Below, piece after piece: positions 1-5,664 of a DNA stretch of 7,175 nucleotides. Position 1 is the stretch's first letter, and every line of letters starts with the position of its first letter. The notes beneath the pieces were generated by a model that saw nothing but the letters and a program-made list of their open reading frames with translations, had not been told where the DNA came from and ran no database searches. Made by a program: the position numbers and the translations under genes. This stretch comes from Acidimicrobiia bacterium (GTDB lineage: Bacteria > Actinomycetota > Acidimicrobiia > Acidimicrobiales > Ilumatobacteraceae): contig JACCUL010000065.1 in NCBI GenBank assembly GCA_013811855.1, positions 1-7,175 of the forward strand, read 5' to 3'.

Positions 1-150
1 GTCAACGACGAGTGGGTCGTACCGGTGATGGTCGACCTGCACCGTCACCTGCTGGCCGGTTCGTCGTCGGCGGCGGCGCTCGCCGCGGCGACCACTCGAG
101 ACGGCCAGCTCGACGTCACCGGGGCCGCGTTTATCGCCATCGGGGCCTGA
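1..150 (+). CDS. C-terminal fragment of a probable CHAT-domain protein
   Basis: Only the last 49 residues are in the window; the frame is open from base 1 to a TGA at 148-150. The visible pattern is a helix with VMVDLHRHLLAG, an Ala-rich helix (SSSAAALAAATT) and a final strand ending AAFIAIGA. That matches how CHAT domains (caspase-like, clan CD peptidase fold) usually end: a Met-x-x-x-HR-x-L-x-x-G helix, an ALA-rich helix and a terminal F-x-x-x-GA strand. The catalytic His and Cys lie upstream and cannot be seen, so activity cannot be judged. It sits 52 bp before a sigma factor gene on the same strand. In actinobacteria CHAT or TPR-CHAT genes are often next to a sigma factor and a small partner, which supports the call. 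Other alpha/beta C-termini could mimic this over 49 residues. Confidence 0.6.
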   Translation, partial: VNDEWVVPVMVDLHRHLLAGSSSAAALAAATTRDGQLDVTGAAFIAIGA

Positions 151-163
151 AGGCCGCGGATGC

Positions 164-190
164 CCGGGATCGGACGTATCAGCGTCCCGG
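164..190. other. weak inverted repeats between the CHAT-like gene and the sigma factor gene
   Basis: In the 52-bp gap, GGACG (172-176) can pair with CGTCC (183-187) across a 6-nt loop, and CCGGG (164-168) can alternatively pair with CCCGG (186-190). No T-run follows, so this is not a convincing intrinsic terminator. It could be a small regulatory hairpin ahead of the sigma factor start or simply GC-rich chance. Confidence 0.2.
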
Positions 191-202
191 TCCGGGGGTC
201 AT

Positions 203-817
203 GTGAACGTGACCGGTCCCTCCGTCCTCGCCGAGCGGCGACGCCTATGCTCCGCCGTCGTGGAGGCGCAGGAGCTCTTGCGTCGTGTCGTTGACGGTGA
301 TCAGGGCGCATGGGACGAGGTCGTCCGACAGTTCGGCGGGCTGGTCTGGTCGGTCGCTCGTTCGTTCCGCCTCTCGTCGGCCGCGACCGACGACGTCGTG
401 CAGACCGTCTGGCTGCGGCTGGCGGAGCACTGCGGGAAGATCCGCCAGCCGGAGCGGCTGGCATCGTGGCTGGCCACGACGACCCGCAACGAGGCGCTGC
501 GGGTGATCAGAGGGCAGAGCCGCCTGTCGCCGAGCGCCATGGAGGACGACACCGTCGAACCGACGGCGTCGTCCATCGAGGACCTCGTGACCGACGACGA
601 CACCCTGCGGGCCGTGCTCATCGCCTTCGCCAAGCTCTCGCCGGACGATCAGGCATTGCTGCGCCTGCTCTGCGCCGTACCCCCGCTCGACTACGAGTCG
701 ATCGCCGAGGTGCTCGGCCGACCCATCGGCAGCATCGGCCCGACCAGGGCCCGCTGCCTCGACCGCCTCCGCCGGCTGCTCCCAGCCGGCCTCAACCCGA
801 AAGAAGAACTGACGTGA
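203..817 (+). CDS. RNA polymerase sigma factor, sigma-70 family (ECF-like)
   Basis: A 204-residue, two-domain sigma factor that would direct RNA polymerase to a dedicated set of promoters. Region 2 lies at about residues 35-107 and includes FGGLVWSVARSF, the DDVVQTVWLRL helix and the PERLASWLATTTRNEALR segment, which resembles the -10 recognition helix. An acidic linker follows (about 113-133). Region 4 is at about 140-193 (LSPDDQALLRLL, then the DYESIAEVLGRPIGSIGPTRAR helix-turn-helix that would contact the -35 element). There is no C-terminal extension. The GTG at 203 is chosen because GGGGG (194-198) lies 4 nt upstream. A GTG at 260 would give a 185-residue protein starting just before EAQELL, a more usual sigma factor beginning, but has no ribosome-binding site. 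The downstream gene overlaps the stop by 4 bp, so the two are probably translationally coupled and functionally paired. Target promoters are unknown. Confidence 0.93.
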   Translation: MNVTGPSVLAERRRLCSAVVEAQELLRRVVDGDQGAWDEVVRQFGGLVWSVARSFRLSSAATDDVVQTVWLRLAEHCGKIRQPERLASWLATTTRNEALRVIRGQSRLSPSAMEDDTVEPTASSIEDLVTDDDTLRAVLIAFAKLSPDDQALLRLLCAVPPLDYESIAEVLGRPIGSIGPTRARCLDRLRRLLPAGLNPKEELT

Positions 818-1260
818 ACCCGATCCACGACGACGAATTGGTGGACCTCGTCGGCCGCGCCCTGCGGACCGTCGACCCCGTGCCCGAGCACGTGCTCGAT
901 GGCGCGATGGCGGCGTGGACGTGGCGGACGATCGATGCCGAGCTGGCCCAGATCGTGTTCGACTCGGCGGCCGAGCTGACCGGCGTGCGCAGCGAGGTGA
1001 TGGAGCGTCAGCTGACGTTCCAGGTCGGCGGCATCGAGATCGAGGTGATGGTGGTCGACGGGTCCCGGCTCGTCGGGCAGCTCGTCCCGGCGATGGCGAC
1101 CACGATCACCCAGGCCAACGAGGAGCGCACGATCTCGACCCGGTCCGACCACCTCGGTCGGTTCTCGTTCGACGAGCTGCTCCCGCACCCGGTGCGCTTG
1201 ACGGTGCACCGCCCGCACGACGGCCGCCCCCCGATCCACACGGTGTGGATGGTCTTCTAA
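814..1260 (+). CDS. small sigma-factor-linked protein with a carboxypeptidase-regulatory-like beta domain
   Basis: This 148-residue protein starts at a GTG whose GTGA (814-817) overlaps the sigma factor stop, the usual sign of translational coupling. AGAAG lies just upstream as a weak ribosome-binding site. The N-terminal 45 residues look helical and acidic (DDELVDLVGRALRTVDPVPE, then AAWTWRTIDAELAQI). From about residue 58 the sequence is strand-rich, with alternating hydrophobics (QLTFQVGGIEIEVMVV), a LVGQLVP segment and a DHLGRFSFDELLPHPVRLTV segment. The latter recalls the (T)D-x-x-GRF-x-F-x-x-LP pattern of carboxypeptidase-regulatory-like (transthyretin-like) domains. No signal peptide, membrane span or zinc anti-sigma HxxxCxxC motif is present, so it is not a classical ZAS anti-sigma factor. 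Position and coupling suggest it modulates the sigma factor or links it to the CHAT-like protein; that role is inference. Confidence 0.85.
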   Translation: MNPIHDDELVDLVGRALRTVDPVPEHVLDGAMAAWTWRTIDAELAQIVFDSAAELTGVRSEVMERQLTFQVGGIEIEVMVVDGSRLVGQLVPAMATTITQANEERTISTRSDHLGRFSFDELLPHPVRLTVHRPHDGRPPIHTVWMVF

Positions 1261-1266
1261 CCACCT

Positions 1267-1809
1267 CTAACCACGGGCGGACATCGTGGCCAGGGCCTCG
1301 ACGGTGCGCCAGTTGCGGGCCGTGGCCCGTTCGTCGAGGTGCTGCTTCCACAAGGCCTCGACGAGCTTCGAGCGGGCCTGGCCGTCGGGCAGCTCGAGGT
1401 AGACCTCGCGGCCGTGCAGGTGAAAGCGGTCCGGGGCGAACGGCTCCTGGTCGAACGCCGCCAGCGCGGCCGGCGGCGGCGCGGCGAGGAACGTGACCAC
1501 GACCTTCGTCGGATCGGTGACCGGGTACGGGTTGGCCCCGACGACGGCCTGCATCTGCGCCGCCGTGCGCACGAGCACCGGGACGTCCAGCTTCGTGGCG
1601 TCCCGGATGGCGGCGGTCAGGGCGCGTTCGAGCGCCTCGGCTGGGGCCCGCCGGGCCGGACGGAAGACCACGTTGCCGCTCTGCAGGTACGTCCGCACAT
1701 CGGTGTGGCCGAGGCCCTCCACCACGGCCCGCAGGTCGGCCATGGCCAGCCGGCGCTGCGGTCCGAGGTTGATCCCCCGCAGCAGGGCGACGACGACAGC
1801 AGCGCTCAC
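1267..1809 (-). CDS. DUF1697 domain-containing protein
   Basis: A 180-residue protein matching the DUF1697 family in length and motifs: ALLRGINLG (about 8-16), MADLRAVVEGLGH (23-35), the family hallmark TYLQSGNVVF (40-49), and a C-terminal ATARNWRTVEAL (162-173) resembling the family's RNW-x-TV motif. The biochemical function of DUF1697 is not established; proteins are cytosolic, with no signal peptide here. I place the start at GTG 1809-1807, preceded by GGGA at a suitable distance, because family members begin a few residues before the LLRGIN motif. A longer open frame to 1914 would run over the rpsL promoter and start and has no family support. The stop lies 6 bp from the stop of the convergent small gene. 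The gene diverges from rpsL across 94 bp. Confidence 0.9.
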   Translation of the reverse strand: MSAAVVVALLRGINLGPQRRLAMADLRAVVEGLGHTDVRTYLQSGNVVFRPARRAPAEALERALTAAIRDATKLDVPVLVRTAAQMQAVVGANPYPVTDPTKVVVTFLAAPPPAALAAFDQEPFAPDRFHLHGREVYLELPDGQARSKLVEALWKQHLDERATARNWRTVEALATMSARG

Positions 1810-1819
1810 TGGTCCCAGG

Positions 1820-1848
1820 TTGGCTCGGTCATGGGGCAGCCATAGCAT
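1820..1848 (+). promoter_or_regulatory. candidate promoter of rpsL-rpsG
   Basis: In the 94-bp gap between the divergent DUF1697 and rpsL starts, TTGGCT (1820-1825) is followed after exactly 17 bp by TAGCAT (1843-1848). Each matches four of six positions of the housekeeping -35 and -10 consensus, including TTG in the first and TA...AT in the second. Transcription would begin near 1855, giving a leader of roughly 50 nt before the rpsL GTG. No other pair in this gap looks as good by eye. Confidence 0.4.
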
Positions 1849-1903
1849 TGCAGGGTCCTGGGCACGGTCCTCCAGCCCGGGGCTTCCTGTCGAAAGGTCG
1901 CGT

Positions 1904-2275
1904 GTGCCCACCATCCAGCAGTTGGTCCGTCAGGGCCGCAGCTCGAAGTTCTCCAAGAGCAAGACCCCGGCCCTGAAGGGTTCGCCCCAGCGCCGCGGCG
2001 TGTGCACGCGCGTCTACACGAACACCCCGAAGAAGCCCAACTCGGCGCTGCGCAAGGTCGCCCGCGTCCGCCTGTCGAGCGGGGTCGAGGTCACGGCGTA
2101 CATCCCGGGCGAGGGACACAACCTGCAGGAGCACTCGATCGTGCTCGTGCGCGGTGGCCGGGTGCGTGACCTGCCCGGCGTGCGCTACAAGATCATCAGG
2201 GGCGCCCTCGACGCCGCAGGCGTGAAGAACCGCAAGCAGGCCCGCAGCCGGTACGGCGCCAAGGCCGACAAGTGA
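1904..2275 (+). CDS. rpsL: 30S ribosomal protein S12
   Basis: A full-length S12 of 123 residues beginning PTIQQLVRQGR, with LKGSPQRRGVCTRVY, the decoding-centre loop TPKKPNSALRK, EGHNLQEHSIVLVRGGR and the C-terminal NRKQARSRYGAK. S12 sits at the subunit interface next to 16S rRNA helices 44 and 27 and controls decoding accuracy. The GTG at 1904 is chosen by family alignment and by GAAAGG (1892-1897) six bases upstream; the frame stays open further upstream but without homology. Lys43 is retained, but position 88 in the second decoding loop reads GGRVRDLPG, Arg (CGT, 2165-2167) in place of the usual Lys. Asp89, the residue methylthiolated by RimO in E. coli, is present. rpsG follows after 12 bp, so the two are co-transcribed. 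Confidence 0.99.
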   Translation: MPTIQQLVRQGRSSKFSKSKTPALKGSPQRRGVCTRVYTNTPKKPNSALRKVARVRLSSGVEVTAYIPGEGHNLQEHSIVLVRGGRVRDLPGVRYKIIRGALDAAGVKNRKQARSRYGAKADK

Positions 2276-2287
2276 CGGTGAGCTGAG

Positions 2288-2758
2288 ATGCCGCGCAAGG
2301 GACCTGCCCCCCGTCGCCACATGGTGTCGGACCCGATCCACCGGTCGGTGCTCGTCACCCAGCTCGTCAACAAGGTGATGCTGCACGGCAAGCGCAGCCT
2401 GGCCGAGCGCATCGTCTACGACGCCATGGAGCTGATCGCCACCCGCACCGGGGAGGACTCGTTGGCCACCGTCAAGCGGGCCATCGAGAACGTCAAGCCG
2501 CCGCTCGAGGTGCGCAGCCGCCGCGTCGGTGGCGCTACGTACCAGGTGCCGGTCGAGGTCCGGGCGCCGCGGGCCAACACCCTGGCCATCCGCTGGGTCG
2601 TCGATTTCGCCCGAGCCCGTCGCGAGAAGACCATGGCCGAGTGCCTGGCCGGCGAGCTGATGGACGCCGCCAACGGCCTCGGCGCGGCGATGAAGAAGCG
2701 CGACGACATGCAGAAGATGGCCGAGTCCAACAAGGCCTTCGCCCACTACCGCTGGTAG
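2288..2758 (+). CDS. rpsG: 30S ribosomal protein S7
   Basis: A 156-residue protein, the standard length for bacterial S7, which nucleates assembly of the 30S head by binding the 3' major domain of 16S rRNA and lines the E site. Recognisable segments are the basic N-terminus (PRKGPAPRR), DPIHRSVLVTQLVNKVM, GKRSLAERIVYDAM, the beta-hairpin RRVGGATYQVPVEV (about 79-91) and the C-terminal KRDDMQKMAESNKAFAHYRW. GGTGAG (2277-2282) precedes the ATG by 5 nt and overlaps the end of rpsL by none, so translation is probably coupled. Normally fusA would follow. Here only 14 bp separate the stop from the end of an opposite-strand gene remnant, and no clear terminator hairpin fits in that space. Confidence 0.99.
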   Translation: MPRKGPAPRRHMVSDPIHRSVLVTQLVNKVMLHGKRSLAERIVYDAMELIATRTGEDSLATVKRAIENVKPPLEVRSRRVGGATYQVPVEVRAPRANTLAIRWVVDFARARREKTMAECLAGELMDAANGLGAAMKKRDDMQKMAESNKAFAHYRW

Positions 2759-2772
2759 CTCGATCCTTGGCG

Positions 2773-3009
2773 TCAGCCGTGGGTGCCGTCCCCGGTCGGG
2801 ATGGTGCCGTCGATGCGGCCATCGAGGAACGCTGACGCCGTCACCGGCTCGTCGCGGCACGGGCGGTCGGCATCGACGCACGACGGCAGGCAGGCCACGA
2901 GTTCATCATCGAGCCCGTGGCCGGTGGCGACGAGGAACCCGCTCGTCGTGCAGGCGTGGTAGATGGCGTCGACCGGCGGCCGATCGACGTCGATCAGCGG
3001 GATCGTCAC
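2773..3009 (-). pseudogene. internally deleted 2OG-Fe(II) oxygenase (isopenicillin N synthase-like) remnant
   Basis: The frame encodes 78 residues from GTG 3009 (GGGTGA seven bases upstream); a GTG at 3027 would add six. The first 39 residues (TIPLIDVDRPPVDAIY, then TTSGFLVATGHGLDDELV) match the N-terminal domain of isopenicillin-N-synthase-like oxygenases, with its IPxID and GFxxxxGHG features. Residues 40-70 (LPSCVDADRPCRDEPVTASAF, LDGRIDGT) instead resemble the extreme C-terminus of the same family, where a PSCV...RP.R..PVTA..(Y/F)L pattern follows the last core strands. Full-length relatives have about 300 residues or more. The core with the HxD...H iron triad and the RxS 2-oxoglutarate/substrate motif is absent, so the product cannot be an active oxygenase. 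The gene starts 7 bp after the PTPS-like gene and would be the last in the transporter operon. It could instead be a genuine short protein of unknown role. Confidence 0.6.
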
Positions 3010-3016
3010 CGGTGCT

Positions 3017-3397
3017 TCACCCGTCACGGCTGAAGCGCACCGTCCGACAGCGGTCGAACTCGGTGGACTCGACCAGGCCGACGGATGTCAGGCCGGGTAC
3101 GAGCGGCTCGAGGTGGGACCAGAGCCGGCGGGCGATCTCCTCGACCGTCGGCTCCTCGTCCCAGACCGTCGGTGTGTAGCCCTTCCACTCGCCGACGTCG
3201 ACGTCGGTCAGGTACGAGCCGTGCCACGGCGACACCGCCGTGCGCAGGATCGTCTCCAGGTCATCGGCCGGCATCACCATGGCCGCTCCGGCGGGGCCTT
3301 CGACGGTGGCTTCGACGGTCCACGGATGGCTGTGGATGAGGCCGTCCACCCGGTGGGCCCACCGAGCCTGGATGGCCGCGGTCATCGTGAGGCGCAT
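3017..3397 (-). CDS. 6-pyruvoyl-tetrahydropterin synthase / QueD-family protein, divergent
   Basis: A 126-residue cytosolic protein with the length and motif order of the PTPS/6-carboxytetrahydropterin synthase (tunnelling-fold) family. His15 (ARWAHRV) and the His22-Ser-His24 pair (IHSHPWTVEATVEG) match the three zinc-binding histidines. MVMPADDLE (40-48) corresponds to the conserved MV-x-D-x-x-x-L strand, PTVEEIARRLWSHL (83-96) to the PT-x-E-N-hairpin helix, and Glu110 in VGLVESTE to the pterin-binding glutamate. The usual catalytic Cys of the CxxxHxH motif is missing (Asp18 occupies that spacing) and the LDHxxLN segment is replaced by SPWHGSYLTDV. It may therefore bind a pterin-like ligand or catalyse a different step. 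AGGA lies 7 nt before the ATG. It follows the substrate-binding protein by 29 bp, so it probably belongs to the transporter operon. Confidence 0.82.
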   Translation of the reverse strand: MRLTMTAAIQARWAHRVDGLIHSHPWTVEATVEGPAGAAMVMPADDLETILRTAVSPWHGSYLTDVDVGEWKGYTPTVWDEEPTVEEIARRLWSHLEPLVPGLTSVGLVESTEFDRCRTVRFSRDG

Positions 3398-3426
3398 GAC
3401 TGCGTCCTACCCGGCGACGGTCGCGT

Positions 3427-4698
3427 TCACAGCCCGATGTCGGGGTCGATGAACTCGTTCGTGAACAGGTCGGCGGCCACGAGGTCGTCGGGCACGTTCA
3501 ACCCGGCGTCGTCGCGGATCTGGTCGATGACCCTCTGGATGCGGTCCTCGTCCATGTTGCCGAGCGTGTCGTCAGGGCCGTTGCCGACCAGTCCGAGCTC
3601 CTTCTGGGTCGCCACCGAGTACTCGGCGAGCGCCTCGTCGTACTGCCACGAATCGCCGTACCGGTCGACGGCGTCGATGATGATGGCGTTGGCCCGATCC
3701 GGCGCGTTCACGAAGTCGACCTGGGCCTGCTGGACGATCGGTACGAACGCTTCGAGGCACGGACGCAGCTCTTCGAGCTCGTCGGGCTTCACCGACAGCG
3801 TCTGGGAGTACACCTCGAACCCGGCGTCGTGGAGCAGCTGGTAGCGGACAGGCTTGCCCCAGTCCTCGAACACGTTCTCGTACGTGTAGGGCTCGGCGGA
3901 GGCGAAACCCTGCTGAGCGAGCGCTCCCCCTGCGGCGATGAACCGTCCAGGTGAGCCGTCGTACGAGCCGTCGATCTGGTCTTCCTGCCAGATGCCTTGG
4001 CCCACGAAGACCTCGGCGAAGGTGGCGCCCTCCAAGATGTTGATCGTCGCCCCGCTCTCACCGAGATCGGCCAGCGTCTCGACCTCCGGGTAGGTCTCGG
4101 GGTCCCAGTAGATGATCTGCGGGTCAATCTCGAGGGGCGCGACGACGGAGATCGTCGGCGTTTTGGACCAGCGCAGCACCTGCCCCGAGGTGTTGGCGTA
4201 GCCGAGGTGGATGTCGTCGTCGGCGTACTGCCGCACCGAGACCGGCTGGTACCCGATCGCCGGTCCGCCGGTGCGGATCTCGAGGTCGATCCCGGTCTCC
4301 TCGCCGCCGGCGACGAGCGGGCCAGAGACGATCTTGGCGTCGGTGTCGACCTCGTAGCCCTCGCCGACCATCTCGTAAAGGCCGCCGTGCTCGGACTCCG
4401 GGAACCAGTCGGTCTGGATGACGAGTGGGTCGGGGCAGCCGGCGGCGACCAAGTCGACGGTGGCACTTGGGACCGAACCGGTGCCCGGTGTCGTGGAGCC
4501 GGTGTCGGGCATGGTCGAAGTGGCGGCCGCTGTTGGCGGTGCGGTCAGTGCCGCGGTGCCGGGAACGGTTGGGGAGGCCGTGTCATCGACGGGCGGCACG
4601 GTTGTGTCGGCTTCGTCGTCGTCGCCGCAGGCCGCGACGACCAACCCGACGGCGACCAGTGCGACGAGCGCCCGGGGGATGGTGCGGGTGGTCTTCAT
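3427..4698 (-). CDS. ABC transporter substrate-binding lipoprotein (NMT1/SsuA-like)
   Basis: A 423-residue secreted lipoprotein. The signal peptide has basic residues (KTTRTIPR), a hydrophobic core and the lipobox VAAC with lipidated Cys24, anchoring it outside the membrane. A Thr/Pro/Ala/Asp-rich linker (about 26-80) precedes the binding domain. That domain (about 85-400) has features of NMT1/SsuA-type solute receptors: QTDWFPESEHGG, SGPLVAGGEETGIDLEIRTG, GSYDGSP, AQQGFASAEPYTYEN and a helical C-terminal part. Cys88 and Cys314 could form a disulfide. The ligand cannot be read from sequence; relatives bind taurine, alkanesulfonates, nitrate or thiamine-precursor pyrimidines. GGAG lies 5 nt before the ATG. 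It is 45 bp downstream of the permease gene and is its obvious partner. Confidence 0.93.
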   Translation of the reverse strand: MKTTRTIPRALVALVAVGLVVAACGDDDEADTTVPPVDDTASPTVPGTAALTAPPTAAATSTMPDTGSTTPGTGSVPSATVDLVAAGCPDPLVIQTDWFPESEHGGLYEMVGEGYEVDTDAKIVSGPLVAGGEETGIDLEIRTGGPAIGYQPVSVRQYADDDIHLGYANTSGQVLRWSKTPTISVVAPLEIDPQIIYWDPETYPEVETLADLGESGATINILEGATFAEVFVGQGIWQEDQIDGSYDGSPGRFIAAGGALAQQGFASAEPYTYENVFEDWGKPVRYQLLHDAGFEVYSQTLSVKPDELEELRPCLEAFVPIVQQAQVDFVNAPDRANAIIIDAVDRYGDSWQYDEALAEYSVATQKELGLVGNGPDDTLGNMDEDRIQRVIDQIRDDAGLNVPDDLVAADLFTNEFIDPDIGL

Positions 4699-4743
4699 GG
4701 GTTCTCCGGTGGGGCGTTCATGCTCCCGTGGGTTGATGGGAGG

Positions 4744-5664
4744 TCATGTACCGTCGGCGGGCTGGTGCCAATGTCCGGTGACGCGCCGCCCGAGCCAGCC
4801 GAAGAAGAGGAAGACGACGACCCCGAGCGCGCAGGCGACGATCACCGCGGCGAACAAGAGCTCGCTCTCGGCGTTGCTCGTCGCCCGTTTGAGCACCTGG
4901 CCCAGGCCGGGCGTGCCTTGGCCGAAGAAGAAGTCGCCGACGATGGCGCCGATGACGGACAGGCCGGCGGAGATGCGCAGGCCGGCGAAGATCGCCGGCA
5001 GGCCGGCCGGGAACATCAGCTTGCGCAGCCGGGTCCGCCGGCTGGCGTGCTGGAGCGTGAACAGGTCGTGCATGCTGCGCTCGGCCGACTGCAGCCCGAA
5101 CAACGTGTTCACGACGATCGGGAACAAAGAGATGATCACGCAGACGATGACGCGTGGGTTCGTCGAGAAGCCGAACCAGAAGCCGATGAGCGGCACGAGG
5201 GCGAGGATCGGTGTCGCCTGGAGCATCACGGCGAAAGGGAACACGGCCCGCTCGACCTTGGCCGACTGGCTCATCAAGACCGCGAGTACGACCCCGATGA
5301 CGATCGACAAGACAAGTCCGATCGCCGCCACCGTCGCCGTCCGCTGCAGCGCGTGGAGGATGATCGAGATGTTGGCGTCCCCCTGGCGCGACTCGCCCAG
5401 GAAACCGTCGGAGACCACAGCGTGCGGTGGTGGCATCAGGAAGCGTCGCTGGTCGTCGAGCACCACATATGTGACGACGTACCAGCCGCCGACGAGAATC
5501 GCGCCGAGCAGCAATGGCGGCCACGCGATCGCCCACCACGTCGTGCCACGGGGGCGCCGCGGCGTCAGGCGATCCGGGGTGACGGCATCGGCCGCGGCGG
5601 AATCTGGATCGATGCCCGGCGCTGCGGTGACGCCGACGGTGGCGGGCTCGTGCAGCTCGGTCAC
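4744..5664 (-). CDS. ABC transporter permease (SsuC/TauC-type)
   Basis: A 306-residue integral membrane protein of the binding-protein-dependent permease family. After a cytoplasmic N-terminal tail rich in Pro, Ala and Asp, about six hydrophobic segments are visible, near residues 46-69, 108-131, 141-165, 172-192, 230-247 and 270-291. The EAA-type coupling loop that docks on the ATPase is at about 204-230 (LQHASRRTRLRKLMFPAGLP, then IFAGLR). MPPPHAV near residue 77 is the usual conserved periplasmic entry motif of SsuC/TauC homologues (LPSP/PPP). The start is GTG 5664-5662, whose GTGA overlaps the ATPase stop by 4 bp; a longer open frame reaching 6156 only reads through the ATPase gene out of frame. 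The pairing with an NMT1-like receptor points to uptake of a small organic compound rather than a sugar or peptide. Confidence 0.94.
   Translation of the reverse strand: MTELHEPATVGVTAAPGIDPDSAAADAVTPDRLTPRRPRGTTWWAIAWPPLLLGAILVGGWYVVTYVVLDDQRRFLMPPPHAVVSDGFLGESRQGDANISIILHALQRTATVAAIGLVLSIVIGVVLAVLMSQSAKVERAVFPFAVMLQATPILALVPLIGFWFGFSTNPRVIVCVIISLFPIVVNTLFGLQSAERSMHDLFTLQHASRRTRLRKLMFPAGLPAIFAGLRISAGLSVIGAIVGDFFFGQGTPGLGQVLKRATSNAESELLFAAVIVACALGVVVFLFFGWLGRRVTGHWHQPADGT

Noticed and set aside
310..813. N-terminal extension of the small sigma-linked protein back to 310
   Set aside because: This stretch is the sigma factor gene read in another frame and is Arg/Pro/Ala-rich; the GTG at 814 with stop/start overlap is the natural start.
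1806..1832. Eight-residue leader peptide (MTEPTWDQ) ending in GTGA at the DUF1697 start
   Set aside because: The overlap is attractive, but no ribosome-binding site precedes its ATG, and nothing in the codons suggests attenuation; probably chance.
1493..1903. N-terminal extension of S12 upstream of 1904
   Set aside because: S12 has a conserved length and N-terminus (PTIQQL); the extension is antisense to DUF1697 and crosses the likely promoter.
2782..2811. Direct repeat GGTGCCGTC at 2782-2790 and 2803-2811 near the end of rpsG
   Set aside because: It encodes the DGT...DGT residues at the tail of the oxygenase remnant; too short and too GC-typical to call an insertion target duplication.
1829..2881. 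Minus-strand frame of 350 codons over rpsL-rpsG
   Set aside because: It is His/Arg/Ala-rich shadow translation of two certain ribosomal protein genes.
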